Numbered from the stretch's first letter, positions 1 through 9,235 are shown. The stretch: DNA of 64,000 bases from CAWHMS01 sp963830495 (GCA_963830495.1 CAWHMS010000002.1:1388477-1452476), one strand, 5' to 3'. Translations and numbers: made by a program. Notes: a model not told the origin generated them from the sequence alone.

Positions 1-1
1 C

Positions 2-1000
2 CTCGTTGCGGTTCGCCTCATCGGTGGGGTGCTGTCGTGGGCCGCAGGCGAGCTGGATCGTGCCGAGGAGTTGCTCGGCTCGACACTCGAGCATTGCGAG
101 GCCGGAGGCGATACGCGTCGTACGGCGATGGCGCTAGCCTTCCTCGGCCACGTCGCCCGGGAGCGTTGCGACTTCCCCACGGCGGGGGACTGCCATGAGC
201 GGGCCTCGGCGATCTTCGACGAGCTGGCCCTCGACCGAGGTGCTGCGTGGGCCCGCTTCGACCTCGGCCGGGTGGCCTGGGAGCGTGGCGATCTCGACGT
301 GGCCAAGTCGCTCCTGAGCGAGGCTCTGGACCGGTCTCGCCAGGCGGGCTACGGCTGGGCCACAGCGTGGGCGAGTTGGGCGCTCGGCAGCGTCGCGGTA
401 GAGCTCGCCGAGATCACTGACGGGTCGGACCTGTTGGCTGCTGCACTGACCGAGTTCGAACGCGCGTCGGACCTGCGTGGCGTAGCGCTGTGCTGGGAGT
501 CCCTGGCGGCTGTCGCGCTCGCCACATCGCGGCCCACCGAGTCGGTAACCCTGGTCAGCGCCGCGTCAGCCGTGCGTGAGCGACTCGTCGCCCCTCGGAC
601 GGGCATCACGAAGTCCCGCGCGGAGGAGGTGGTGCGGGTCGCGCGGACCGAACTCGGCGACCATCGCTTCGGCATGGCGACGAGTGACGGCCACACCATG
701 CCGGCAGCGTCGGTGTACCGGCTCGCCTTCGAGGTCGCTGCGGCCCCCGGCCTGCCTGGTCCACGCTCTCCGATCGACGTGCCACCGGGCTGGGCAGTGC
801 TCACGGCGCGCGAGCGGGAGGTGGCAACCTTGGTCGCGCACGGATGCACCAACCAGCAGATCGGCCGCCGGCTCGGGATCGCCACCCGCACGGCCGAAGC
901 GCATGTCAGCAACATCATGACAAAGCTCCATGCGCGCAGCCGGGCGGAGATCGCGGTGTGGGCAGTGACGCGCACCCCTGCACGACCCTCGGCTACGTAG
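2..1000 (+). CDS. LuxR-family transcriptional regulator, 3' part
   Basis: The reading frame is open from the window edge, so the true start lies upstream. The first ~240 visible residues are Ala/Leu-rich helix pairs of TPR type, as in the large ATPase-type (LAL/STAND) LuxR proteins. The last ~65 residues are a GerE/LuxR helix-turn-helix with the conserved LTAREREV start and a recognition-helix region TAEAHVSNIMTKL. It should bind DNA and act as an activator. The FAD oxidoreductase gene starts 64 bp after its stop on the same strand, so local regulation of that gene pair is likely (inference). Whether an ATPase domain precedes it cannot be seen. Confidence 0.85.
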   Translation, partial: LVAVRLIGGVLSWAAGELDRAEELLGSTLEHCEAGGDTRRTAMALAFLGHVARERCDFPTAGDCHERASAIFDELALDRGAAWARFDLGRVAWERGDLDVAKSLLSEALDRSRQAGYGWATAWASWALGSVAVELAEITDGSDLLAAALTEFERASDLRGVALCWESLAAVALATSRPTESVTLVSAASAVRERLVAPRTGITKSRAEEVVRVARTELGDHRFGMATSDGHTMPAASVYRLAFEVAAAPGLPGPRSPIDVPPGWAVLTAREREVATLVAHGCTNQQIGRRLGIATRTAEAHVSNIMTKLHARSRAEIAVWAVTRTPARPSAT

Positions 1001-1064
1001 TTTCCCGGATACCGGGACGGCCTGCGGATGACTAGAAACAAGGGGACATCTGCAAGGAGGACAC

Positions 1065-2459
1065 ATGAGCACAACCATCGCCCTCGACAGAGCACGGGAC
1101 GAGCTGGCCGGCTACCGCGGTGAGCTGATCGGCAGGTCCGATCCGACGTACGACGACGCCCAGTCGGTCTTCAACGCGTTCATCCACAAGAGCCCCGGCC
1201 TGATCGCACGTCCGGCCGACGAGTCCGAGGTGGCTTCGACGATCGCGTTCGCGCGCAAGCACGACCTGCCACTCGCCGTCCGCGGCGGCGCCCACAACGG
1301 GGCCGGCCTCGGCACGTGTGACGATGGCGTCGTCATCGATCTGAGCCGGTTCAAGGACATCTCGGTCGACGCCGAGCGGCGTACCGTCACCGTCGGAGGT
1401 GGCTGTCTCTGGCAGGAGGTCGACCAGGCCACCAACGCATTCGGACTCGCGACCCCGAGCGGCATCATCTCCACCACCGGGGTGGGCGGGTTGACACTCG
1501 GCGGCGGGCTCGGGCATCTGACCCGCAGGTGCGGTCTCACGATCGACAACTTGCTTGCCGCGGACGTCGTGCTGGCAGACGGCAGCCGTGTCCGTGCCAG
1601 TGCGGACGAGAACGCCGACCTCTTCTGGGCACTGCGTGGCGGCGGCGGCAACTTCGGGGTCGTGACCACCTTCACCTTCCGTCTGCACGAGGTCGGCACC
1701 GTCGTCGGTGGGCCGACCTTCTGGCCGGTCGAGCAGACCGAGGAAGTCATGTCGGTGTACCGCGACTTCCTACCCAGTGCTCCCCGCGACATCAACGGGT
1801 TCTTCGCCTTGCACCAGGTGCCGCCGGGACCGCCGTTCCCCGAGGAGATCCACCTGCGGCTGGTGTGCGGTGTCGTCTGGTGCTTCGCCGGAGCCGACGA
1901 GGCGGCCGCCGCAGCCGCGATGGCCCCGCTCCTGGACAACGTGCCCGAGCCTCTCATGCACGGCGTGGGGCCGATGCCCCATCCGATGCTGCAGAGCGCC
2001 TTCGACGGGCTCTACCCGGCTGGGGACCAGTGGTACTGGCGGGCCGACTTCGTGAAGGAGGTCCCGGACGAGGCGGTCAAGCTGCACGCCCAGTTCGGAG
2101 CCGCTCTGCCCACGCTGAAGTCGACCATGCACCTCTACCCGGTCGACGGGGCCGCGCACGACGTGGCCACGTCGGAAACGGCGTGGAGCTATCGCGATGC
2201 CACTTGGGGGACGGTGTACGCAGGCGTCGACCCTGAACCGGCCAACGCCGAGAAGATCAAGCGTTGGACGGTCGACTACTTCGAGGCGCTGCACCCGTAC
2301 TCGGCGGGCGGCGCGTACGTCAACATGATGATGGACGAGGGTCAGGAGCGGGTCCGGGCCAGCTACCGGGACAACTACGACCGGCTGGCATCGGTCAAGG
2401 CGGCGTACGATCCTGACAACGTCTTCAGGATCAATCAGAATATCCATCCGCAAGCCTGA
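1065..2459 (+). CDS. FAD-linked oxidoreductase, berberine bridge enzyme type
   Basis: 464 residues, normal for the family. An excellent ribosome site (AAGGAGG) lies 7 bases before the ATG. The N-terminal FAD-binding PCMH domain spans about residues 35-210: the RGGAHNGAG motif holds His77, the usual site of covalent FAD attachment, and TPSGIISTTGVGGLTLGGG is the pyrophosphate loop. The second cysteine attachment of bicovalent members may be served by RRCGLTIDN. The C-terminus carries the BBE motif YDPDNVFRINQN. Members oxidise sugars, alkaloids or other secondary metabolites with oxygen; the substrate cannot be read from sequence. It is followed after 8 bases by the hydrolase-glycosyltransferase gene, so the two are surely co-transcribed. 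Confidence 0.9.
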   Translation: MSTTIALDRARDELAGYRGELIGRSDPTYDDAQSVFNAFIHKSPGLIARPADESEVASTIAFARKHDLPLAVRGGAHNGAGLGTCDDGVVIDLSRFKDISVDAERRTVTVGGGCLWQEVDQATNAFGLATPSGIISTTGVGGLTLGGGLGHLTRRCGLTIDNLLAADVVLADGSRVRASADENADLFWALRGGGGNFGVVTTFTFRLHEVGTVVGGPTFWPVEQTEEVMSVYRDFLPSAPRDINGFFALHQVPPGPPFPEEIHLRLVCGVVWCFAGADEAAAAAAMAPLLDNVPEPLMHGVGPMPHPMLQSAFDGLYPAGDQWYWRADFVKEVPDEAVKLHAQFGAALPTLKSTMHLYPVDGAAHDVATSETAWSYRDATWGTVYAGVDPEPANAEKIKRWTVDYFEALHPYSAGGAYVNMMMDEGQERVRASYRDNYDRLASVKAAYDPDNVFRINQNIHPQA

Positions 2460-2467
2460 CGAGGCGA

Positions 2468-4597
2468 GTGAACCAGATGCGGGCTCGGCAGCCGGACCAG
2501 ACCGGATACGCCGTCAACGACGGGGTGAGGATCTACTACGAGATCCACGGGACGGGTACGCCGACCTTAGTGCTGCTCCCGACCTGGGCGATCATCGACT
2601 CGCGCGTTTGGAAGATGCAGGTCCCGTATCTTGCCCGGCACTTCCGGGTGGTCGTGTACGACCCACGAGGCAACGGCAAGTCGGACCGCCCGCAAGAGCC
2701 GGCGGCACACACCGTGGCGATGGGCGCCGCGGACCTTCGAGCGGTCATGGACGCAACCGGCACCGACGACGCCGTCCTAGTGGGCTACTGCGACGGATCA
2801 CAACCCGCCTTGTTGTTCGCCGGCCAACACCCCGAGCGAGTACGAGGTCTGGTCACGATCGCGGCGAACATCCCGACCATCGGACAGCGGTTGCCGCGGC
2901 AACAGGTCGACTTCGAGGCCGACATCCCTGACCCGAGCGGCTGGGAGACCCAGACCCGGGCCGCCTGGCTGCGGGACTGGCCCGGCTACCTGGACTGGTT
3001 CTTCGCCAACGTCGTCAGCGAACGCCACTCGACCAAGCTGTTCGAAGACATGGTGGGTTGGGGGCGGCAGACGGATGCGGAGACGATGCTGTGCACGGTC
3101 GACGCTCCAGCCCCGCTGAACGACGTCGAGACCGCCGAGGCGGCGATCGCCGCTGTCCGGTGTCCGGTGCTGGCGATCGTCGGCGACGAGGACAGGATCG
3201 TGCCGCCGGAGCGCACGAGCCGCCTGGCCGACCTCGTCGGTGCCGAGGTCCTGATCATCGAGGGTGGTGGTCACGCAGTCGCCGGTCGGCACCCGGTCGT
3301 AGTCAACGAAGCCATCCGGACCTTCGTCGACCGCGTGTCGCCGCCTGCGCGGAGTGGTACGCCGAGGCGGTGGACCTTCGCGCGGACGCGGCCGCCTCGA
3401 GCGCTGTGGATCTCCTCACCGATCGGGCTCGGGCACATCCTCCGTGATCTGGCGATCGCTCGTGAGGTGCGGGCGCGCGTGCCAGGCCTTCGGATCGAGT
3501 GGCTGGCCCAGCCGCCGGTGACCGAGGTGCTCGATGCCGAGGGGGAGATCGTGCACCCGGCCAGCTCCGAACTGGCCTTGGAGTCGGCGCATTGGGAGTC
3601 CGAGGCGCAGGACCACGAGCTGCACGCCTTCTATGCGTTCAGACGGATGGACGAGATCCTGCTGGCCAACTACATGGTCTTTGACGACCTGACGCGCGAG
3701 ACGCCATACGACATCTGGATCGGCGACGAGTGCTGGGACATCGATCACTACCTACACGAGAACCCGGAGCGGAAGACAGCGCCGTACGTCTTCACGACCG
3801 ACGTGGTCGGCTTCCTCCCGGTCGGGCGCGACGACACAAGGGAGGCCGCGATCTGCGCCGACTACAACGCCGAGATGATCGAGCATCGCGCCCGCTCACC
3901 GCAACTGCGCGACGCCTCGATCTTCATCGGTGGGTTCGCCGAGCTGCCGGATGCGTCGCTCGGCCGTGGCCTACCGTCCGTGCGCGACTGGTCGCGGGCC
4001 TGGTTCGACTCGGTTCCGTACGTCGTCCCGTTCAACCCTCGGGACTACGACGACGCCGGCCGGGTCCGGGCTCGCCTGGGTCACCGCACCGACTATCCGC
4101 TGATCGTCGCTGCTGTCGGCGGAACCTCCGTCGGTCGGGGTCTGCTCCATCTCGTCGCTGAGGGCTTTCGATATCTGCGCAAGGAGATCCCTCAGGCGCG
4201 CATGCTGATGGTCACCGGACCGCGCATCGATCCCCGAGACATCCCGGACGTCGAAGGCATGACCAAGGAAGGCTTCGTACCGCGGCTGTATGAGCAGCTG
4301 GCCGTGTGCGACGCCGCCGTTGTCCAGGGTGGACTGAGCACGACCATGGAGCTGGTGGCGGCCGGCCGGCCCTTCGTCTACTTCCCGCTCCGAAGTCATT
4401 GGGAGCAACAACACTTCGTCAGCCACCGGCTCGACCACTACCGCGCGGGCATCCGGATGGACTACGCCGACAGCTCGCCACAGGATGTCGCCGCTGCGCT
4501 CGAACGAGCTCTGACGGCGGCACCCGAGTTTCGTCCGGTGCCGCGAGACGGCGCGGCCCGGGCGGCCGATCTCATCGTGCCGCTCGTACGTCGCTGA
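2468..4597 (+). CDS. alpha/beta-hydrolase fused to glycosyltransferase
   Basis: 709 residues, two enzymes in one chain. Residues ~12-295 are an alpha/beta hydrolase: oxyanion region HGTGTP, nucleophile elbow GYCDGS with Cys108 where Ser is usual, acid in VGDEDRIVPP and His in EGGGHAV. Residues ~310-709 are a GT-B glycosyltransferase of the MGT/MurG kind: SPIGLGHILRD at the acceptor domain and, in the donor domain, VVQGGLSTTMELVAAGRPF followed by RSHWEQQHF. No membrane segment, so cytoplasmic. Start is GTG 2468; ATG 2477 is an in-frame alternative. Coupling with the upstream oxidoreductase suggests stepwise modification of a small molecule (oxidation, hydrolysis, glycosylation), for synthesis or detoxification; that is inference. 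No stop or frame change lies between the domains. Confidence 0.85.
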   Translation: MNQMRARQPDQTGYAVNDGVRIYYEIHGTGTPTLVLLPTWAIIDSRVWKMQVPYLARHFRVVVYDPRGNGKSDRPQEPAAHTVAMGAADLRAVMDATGTDDAVLVGYCDGSQPALLFAGQHPERVRGLVTIAANIPTIGQRLPRQQVDFEADIPDPSGWETQTRAAWLRDWPGYLDWFFANVVSERHSTKLFEDMVGWGRQTDAETMLCTVDAPAPLNDVETAEAAIAAVRCPVLAIVGDEDRIVPPERTSRLADLVGAEVLIIEGGGHAVAGRHPVVVNEAIRTFVDRVSPPARSGTPRRWTFARTRPPRALWISSPIGLGHILRDLAIAREVRARVPGLRIEWLAQPPVTEVLDAEGEIVHPASSELALESAHWESEAQDHELHAFYAFRRMDEILLANYMVFDDLTRETPYDIWIGDECWDIDHYLHENPERKTAPYVFTTDVVGFLPVGRDDTREAAICADYNAEMIEHRARSPQLRDASIFIGGFAELPDASLGRGLPSVRDWSRAWFDSVPYVVPFNPRDYDDAGRVRARLGHRTDYPLIVAAVGGTSVGRGLLHLVAEGFRYLRKEIPQARMLMVTGPRIDPRDIPDVEGMTKEGFVPRLYEQLAVCDAAVVQGGLSTTMELVAAGRPFVYFPLRSHWEQQHFVSHRLDHYRAGIRMDYADSSPQDVAAALERALTAAPEFRPVPRDGAARAADLIVPLVRR

Positions 4598-4812
4598 CTC
4601 AGATAGCCACTCGGGTGGGAGAGACGGGAGCGGGGGCGAGCCCTGGGGAGCGCTCGGCAAGCAGCCGAAGGGCCGCCCACTCGCGGAGGTGCTCACCGCG
4701 CTGCCACGAGGAGAAGGTCTTGGTGACCGTGGTCTCGTCAGTGCGGATCAGATGCGTGGTTTGCGGAGTGCGCACGCGCCGATCAAATCACCGATGCGGG
4801 GCCAGGTGTCGG

Positions 4813-4848
4813 CTGCGCCGCCGTGCCGAAGGCGGCACGGCGGCGCAG
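4813..4848 (-). terminator. hairpin, probable terminator of the small minus-strand gene
   Basis: Perfect 15-bp stem (4813-4827 with 4834-4848) around a 6-base loop, starting 9 bases after the stop codon of the small gene at 4857-5039. No clear U-tract, which is common in actinobacterial terminators. It also lies downstream of the convergent fusion gene ending at 4597 and may serve both directions. Confidence 0.7.
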
Positions 4849-4856
4849 CAGCGAGA

Positions 4857-5039
4857 TCAGGTGGCGCTTGGCCTGGCCAGGCCCCACCACCAATGCCGCG
4901 GGCGGTGGCGGTGCTCGCGGTCGGGAGTCGTGTCTGCGAACTCGGCCCGCATCCGAGACTCCGCTGCTCGTGCGAGGTCGTCGCGGCGGTGCGCGTGAGC
5001 GATCGTGAGCAATGTGGTTCCGGTGTTCAGGGGGATCAT
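4857..5039 (-). CDS. small Arg/His-rich conserved protein
   Basis: 60 residues, starting MIPLNTGTTLLTIAHAHRRDD. GAGGAG lies 6 bases before the ATG, and a strong hairpin follows the stop, so this is a real transcription unit despite its size. The middle (RAAESRMRAEF) looks helical; the tail RHRPRHWWW is basic and aromatic. Short proteins with an N-terminal HxHRRxxLxRxA stretch are common in actinobacteria and have no known role; this resemblance is from memory. Divergent from the DUF222 gene at 5218 with 178 bp between. Confidence 0.6.
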   Translation of the reverse strand: MIPLNTGTTLLTIAHAHRRDDLARAAESRMRAEFADTTPDREHRHRPRHWWWGLARPSAT

Positions 5040-5177
5040 CGTGGTCTCCTCGGTCGATGTCGTCGTTCCTTTGACGACTCCACCTTGGTCCTAAGCCGTC
5101 CCCGATCCATCGGGCGGAATCCCTATCTCTGCCACCCAGTGCCTTAGGGCTCCAGGAGGGTGCGGACGGTTGTGGAT

Positions 5178-5217
5178 TGTGTCTGCACCGCCCTCTGTCT
5201 GCGCTACACTAGAACAC
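5178..5217 (+). promoter_or_regulatory. leaderless promoter of the DUF222-HNH gene
   Basis: A TACACT -10 box at 5205-5210 lies 7 bases before the ATG at 5218, so transcription should begin at or next to the start codon. There is no Shine-Dalgarno sequence. A weak -35 candidate TTGTGT is at 5178-5183. Confidence 0.5.
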
Positions 5218-6690
5218 ATGTTCGAAGTAGTAGAAGAGCGCTTCTCTCCGGTGCGGCTGGGTCCGGCCGATGCTGATCGTGAGGCCGAGCAGGCCCGGCG
5301 TCTGCTCGACGAGATCGAGCAGCGGGAACGGGCGATCAACGCGTTGCAGGCCGAGCAGGTGCTGGCGGTGGCGGAGTTCGCCGAGCGGCGTGCCCGGCTG
5401 GACGGTTGTCATCTGGCGACATGGCAGCCGCGGGAGCTGCGGGTGTGCGCGACGGAGCTGGCCGACGCCCGGAGGGTGGGCGTGCATGCCGCGGAGGCTC
5501 ACCTGTCGGCGGCGGTCACGGTGGTGGCTGACCTGCCGCGGGTGTTCGACTCGCTGGCCAACGGAGCGGTCACCCTGCCTGCTGTGCGCGCGGTCGCGGA
5601 GGAGGTCGTCTTCCTGCATCCGGGAGCCCGGCCGCTGGCCGACGAACTGATCGCTGCGGAGCTGGACTCGGTGCTGCCAAGCCAGGCCCGAGAGCTGGCC
5701 CGCCGACGCTGCCACGAGATCGACCCGGATGCCGCCTTGCGAGCCGCCCGTGAGCATCGGGCGCAGCGCTATGTAGGCGTGCGGCCGAGCAGCATGATCG
5801 GGATCGCGGTGCTGTCTGCGCCGCTCCCGGTCGAACAGGCGGTTGCCTGTTGGCACGCGCTGGACGACCATGCCCGCGCGGTGTATGCCGAGGGCGACCC
5901 CCGCACCGTGAGTCAGATCATGGCCGACACCCTGGTCGAGCGGGTCACCGGTCAGGTGCGCAGCACCGAGGTGACCGCCCATGTCAACCTGGTGATGAGC
6001 GACGCGACGCTCCTCGGGATCGACGACGCACCGGCGCAGATCCCTGGGCACGGCCCGATCCCTGCTGCACTGGCGCGGGCGCTGGCCGCGACGGACTCCA
6101 CCTGGATCCGGCGACTGCTCACCGACCCGATCGACGGCTCCGTCGCCACCATCGAATCCCGAAGACGCCGGTTCCACGGCCCTCTACGCGCCCTGATCCT
6201 GGCCCGCGACCAACGCTGCCGCGGCATCGGGTGCCAGGCACCGATCCGCGACGTCGACCACGTCGACGACTACTGCCTCGGCGGGCTCACCAGCGCCGGC
6301 AATGGCGCCGGCCTGTGTCAACGCTGCCACCATCTACAGGACATTGACCGCGTCAAGGTGACCCGCGGCGCCGACCCGCAGTCCCCGGAGGAACATCTCG
6401 CCCGGCTGCTCGCGCATCCGTGGCAGCGCGAGTGGAGCACACACCGGGCCGCGCTGCTGCGCTGGACCACCCCAATAGGCCGGCCGATGACCAGCTACGC
6501 ACCGGCAGTCCTCGGCCTGGGCACCGCCACCCTCGACCAGCTGCGCCTTCGACGCCTGCGTGGTCACCAGGCTCGCTGCCCTGTCCCGTCGACGTTCGCC
6601 GAGCCCATCCGGCCGGTTCGGCATCACGGCAGCCATCGTTCGGTTCGTCCCAGGCCGAATCCGGCGGATCGCCCGAGCCGCACCGGATAG
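5218..6690 (+). CDS. DUF222 domain HNH endonuclease-like protein
   Basis: 490 residues from the ATG placed by the -10 box. Residues ~30-310 match the DUF222 (13E12-repeat) pattern: helical, Arg/Glu-rich, with the LDGCHLATWQPREL-type stretch and conserved LARRRCHEIDPD. The C-terminal HNH nuclease fold is seen as RDQRCRGIGCQAPIRDVDH, then GNGAGLCQRCHHLQD; the usual second His/Asn pair is represented by DHVDDY and CHH. These proteins are multi-copy and widespread in actinobacteria; their target and role are unsettled. Stands alone; the GT39 gene begins 9 bases later, so read-through is possible. Confidence 0.85.
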   Translation: MFEVVEERFSPVRLGPADADREAEQARRLLDEIEQRERAINALQAEQVLAVAEFAERRARLDGCHLATWQPRELRVCATELADARRVGVHAAEAHLSAAVTVVADLPRVFDSLANGAVTLPAVRAVAEEVVFLHPGARPLADELIAAELDSVLPSQARELARRRCHEIDPDAALRAAREHRAQRYVGVRPSSMIGIAVLSAPLPVEQAVACWHALDDHARAVYAEGDPRTVSQIMADTLVERVTGQVRSTEVTAHVNLVMSDATLLGIDDAPAQIPGHGPIPAALARALAATDSTWIRRLLTDPIDGSVATIESRRRRFHGPLRALILARDQRCRGIGCQAPIRDVDHVDDYCLGGLTSAGNGAGLCQRCHHLQDIDRVKVTRGADPQSPEEHLARLLAHPWQREWSTHRAALLRWTTPIGRPMTSYAPAVLGLGTATLDQLRLRRLRGHQARCPVPSTFAEPIRPVRHHGSHRSVRPRPNPADRPSRTG

Positions 6691-6699
6691 CGTGACCCC

Positions 6700-8169
6700 A
6701 TGTCCCTGGGGGATCGCGCCGAGTTCGCAGGACGCGAGATCAGCCTGGTGATCCTCGCAGTCAGCACACTCCTGATCGCGGTGTCGTCCGGCTACGGCCC
6801 GCATCGAGACGAGCTGTACTTCGCATCAGCCAGCGACCGGCTGGCGTGGGGCTACCCCGATCAGCCGTCCATGGTGGCGGTCTCTGCATGGCTGTCCGAC
6901 TCGCTCGCTCCCGGCAGCCTGGTGGCGCTGCGGTTGCCCAGCGTCGTCGCGGTGGCTGCGGTGGTGGCCATGACAGCCGCCACCGCGCGGCTGTTGGGTG
7001 GCGGCAGGGCAGCGCAGACGCTGGTCGCCGTACTCGTTGGATTCGGAGCCATCACCCTCGCCCTGGGGCACCGGCTCACGACGTCGACGTTCGAGTACGC
7101 GTTCTGGTCCGGCGTGCTCCTGCTGGCAACGTCGGCGCTCGTCGACGACCGGCCGAGGCAGTGGCTGTGGGCGGGAGTGGTGGCGGGTGTGGGGCTGCAC
7201 GCGAAGCACTCGCTCGTCATGTGTCTGATCGGACTCCTGGTCGGCATCCTTGTGACCCGGGATGCACGCCATCACCTGCGAAGTCCCTGGCTCTGGCTGG
7301 GTGGCGTGGTGGCGCTGCTGCTGTGGCTGCCCAACCTGTGGTGGCAGGCGCAGCACGGCTGGCCGGTGCAGGAGCTGAGCGCCGACATCCAGGAGGAGTA
7401 CGGCGGGCTGGGAGCGCGATTGGAGCTGGTGCTACTGCCCCTGGTGATGTTCAGCCCGTTGATGGCCCCTGTCTGGCTGGTCGGCGGCTGGCAGTTGCTG
7501 CGAGCTGCGGAGTGGTCGAGGGTGCGGCCGCTGGCCTGGGTCTTCGTCGTTAGTCTGGCGGTCTTTGCCGTGACGGGAGGCAAGGCCTACTACGTCGCGC
7601 CGGCGATGCCGGTGCTGCTGGCCGCCGGCGCTGTCTGGCTGACAGCCCATTGGCCGGTGCGGAAGGTCGTCTGGGCCGGCGTCGCCATGGTCGCCGCGTC
7701 AGCGGTGGCGTGGGCCGCCTTCCTCCCGCTGTTGCCTCCCTCGGTGTACGCGGCATCGCCGTACCCGGATCTCGACGAAGACCAGCTGGAGACGATCGGC
7801 TGGCCGGAGTACGCCGACACCATCCGGGGCGTGGTCGCCACGCTGCCCGCCGACGAACGCTCCGGCGCCGTTCTCTTCACCGGCAACTACGGCGAGGCAG
7901 GAGCCGCCGAGTGGTACGGCGTCGGCGTCCCGGTCTACAGCGGTCACAACGGCTGGGGGGACTGGGGGCCGCCGCCCGACGACGCCTCGCCGGTGATCGT
8001 CGTCGGGCAGCGACCCACCGGCCTGTTCGCTGGCTGCTCCGTCGCGGACACGGTCGACAACGACGCGGGCGCCGACAACGAGGAGCGCGGGACGACAGTT
8101 TGGCTGTGCGACCGGCCGATTCGGCCGTGGAGCGTGCTGTGGCCAGGGCTGGTGCACCTGGACGCGTAA
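6700..8169 (+). CDS. GT39-family membrane glycosyltransferase
   Basis: 489 residues with a cytoplasmic start, about ten hydrophobic helices in the first ~350 residues, and a soluble C-terminal part. GPHRDELYF at residues ~30-38 is the catalytic Asp/Glu loop of the PMT/ArnT (GT39/GT83) fold, facing the outside after the first helix. Such enzymes move a sugar from a polyprenyl-phosphate donor to lipids, cell-wall glycan or protein at the outer face of the membrane. The soluble tail (FTGNYGEAGAAEWYG, PPPDDASPVIVVGQ) is typical of actinobacterial members. Acceptor unknown. No strong ribosome site before the ATG. Confidence 0.85.
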   Translation: MSLGDRAEFAGREISLVILAVSTLLIAVSSGYGPHRDELYFASASDRLAWGYPDQPSMVAVSAWLSDSLAPGSLVALRLPSVVAVAAVVAMTAATARLLGGGRAAQTLVAVLVGFGAITLALGHRLTTSTFEYAFWSGVLLLATSALVDDRPRQWLWAGVVAGVGLHAKHSLVMCLIGLLVGILVTRDARHHLRSPWLWLGGVVALLLWLPNLWWQAQHGWPVQELSADIQEEYGGLGARLELVLLPLVMFSPLMAPVWLVGGWQLLRAAEWSRVRPLAWVFVVSLAVFAVTGGKAYYVAPAMPVLLAAGAVWLTAHWPVRKVVWAGVAMVAASAVAWAAFLPLLPPSVYAASPYPDLDEDQLETIGWPEYADTIRGVVATLPADERSGAVLFTGNYGEAGAAEWYGVGVPVYSGHNGWGDWGPPPDDASPVIVVGQRPTGLFAGCSVADTVDNDAGADNEERGTTVWLCDRPIRPWSVLWPGLVHLDA

Positions 8170-8198
8170 TCGGGTCAGCGCCTGGGTACGAGTCGGCC

Positions 8199-8432
8199 AT
8201 GAGCACTGAGCCGTCCGACCGCGAGAAGTCCGACAGCGAGAAGGCCGAGGAGACAGCCGCGGAGGGATACGTCCCTGACAGCGAGCTTCCCGAGGACCTG
8301 CGCCCGGATCCCGAAGAAAACCCGCTTGCCGTCAACCCCGACGAAGACCCGGACGCTGACGGTGACTCTGAGGCAGACGCAGACGCAGCGTCTGCCTCAC
8401 CCTCCGGCGGCGACCGCGACGCTGCTCACTGA
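8199..8432 (+). CDS. small acidic protein
   Basis: 77 residues, starting MSTEPSDREK. More than a third are Asp/Glu, and no hydrophobic segment exists, so it is probably disordered and cytoplasmic. The core SELPEDLRPDPEENPLAV resembles a short ELPEDLxP..NPLA motif I recall from uncharacterised actinobacterial proteins. The tail is a run of Asp/Ala/Ser. It ends 7 bases inside the convergent DUF4234 gene, so the two mRNAs overlap at their 3' ends. Confidence 0.6.
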   Translation: MSTEPSDREKSDSEKAEETAAEGYVPDSELPEDLRPDPEENPLAVNPDEDPDADGDSEADADAASASPSGGDRDAAH

Positions 8433-8944
8433 GCGCCGAGCGAGCTCCAATAGTCGTTGAGACGGCCGTTGGTCTTGACGAACCAGATGATCGGGCCAAC
8501 CAGGATGAGCATCCCGGGGAAGTACCACAGTCCAGTGGCTCCGGTCACCGGTGCCTCCTGGCCGCGCGCGCGGTAGAGCTCACCGACCTCGGACGATGTG
8601 ATGAAGGGCATCACGATGCCGACGAAGAAGGCGATGATCAGGGCGATGACGCCGCCGATGCCTCGACCGGTGTGCTCCTTCATGTCCCGGTGCACGGCGT
8701 AGTACCAGTACAGCCCGTAGATGCCGAGCGTGACGAGGAAGAGCAGGATGCAGACGCCGGTGGAGCGGACCTTGCCGAGGGGTCCAGTCGCCGGAAGCGC
8801 GTACGCCGGTTGTAACGACTCCGATGCTGCGGCAGCCGGGGGATAGGACTGGTAGCCCTGCTGCTCCTGCGCACTGTCGGGCAGCCGGACAGTCTGGCCG
8901 TCGTGATCCTCGAACTCGGGCTGGGGTCGCGGCTGATCCGTCAT
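8426..8944 (-). CDS. DUF4234 membrane protein
   Basis: 172 residues from ATG 8944 (MTDQPRPQPEFED). The first ~60 residues are Gln/Pro-rich and cytoplasmic. The rest holds the DUF4234 pattern: a first helix TGVCILLFLVTLGIYGLYWYY followed by the conserved VHRDMKEHTG, a helix IALIIAFFVGIVMPFI, SSEVGELYRARGQ and a last helix ending WFVKTNGRLNDYW. Function unknown; the family is a small inner-membrane protein. An upstream in-frame start at 8992 is less likely because MTDQP is the typical beginning. Confidence 0.8.
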   Translation of the reverse strand: MTDQPRPQPEFEDHDGQTVRLPDSAQEQQGYQSYPPAAAASESLQPAYALPATGPLGKVRSTGVCILLFLVTLGIYGLYWYYAVHRDMKEHTGRGIGGVIALIIAFFVGIVMPFITSSEVGELYRARGQEAPVTGATGLWYFPGMLILVGPIIWFVKTNGRLNDYWSSLGAQ

Positions 8945-9235
8945 AGCCGCATCGTACGGCGCGTCGAGCGCTGAGGCGGGCGCTACGCGCATGCGGTGCT
9001 CGGCGCGGCAGCCCGCTCAACACCGGAGTCCGAGCCGGTGCGCCACGCCTGGTCGCGCGGGTACAGGGTCGGCGGATACGCCCAAGGTCGCGAAATGTGA
9101 CGAACCGGGCAGCGGTCGAGGGTGCGGCTGACCGGGCGACGAGCGCCGCCTGACACGGCGGGGGCGAAACGCCGATTCGGGAGGGACACCGACGATAGAC
9201 TCGCCGCGTTCTCAGTGGCGAACAGGGGAGCCCTC

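Noticed and set aside
4689..5147. 152-codon plus-strand ORF opposite the small gene at 4857-5039
   Set aside because: No ribosome site or motif, and it runs through a terminator hairpin; the minus-strand gene has both start and stop signals.
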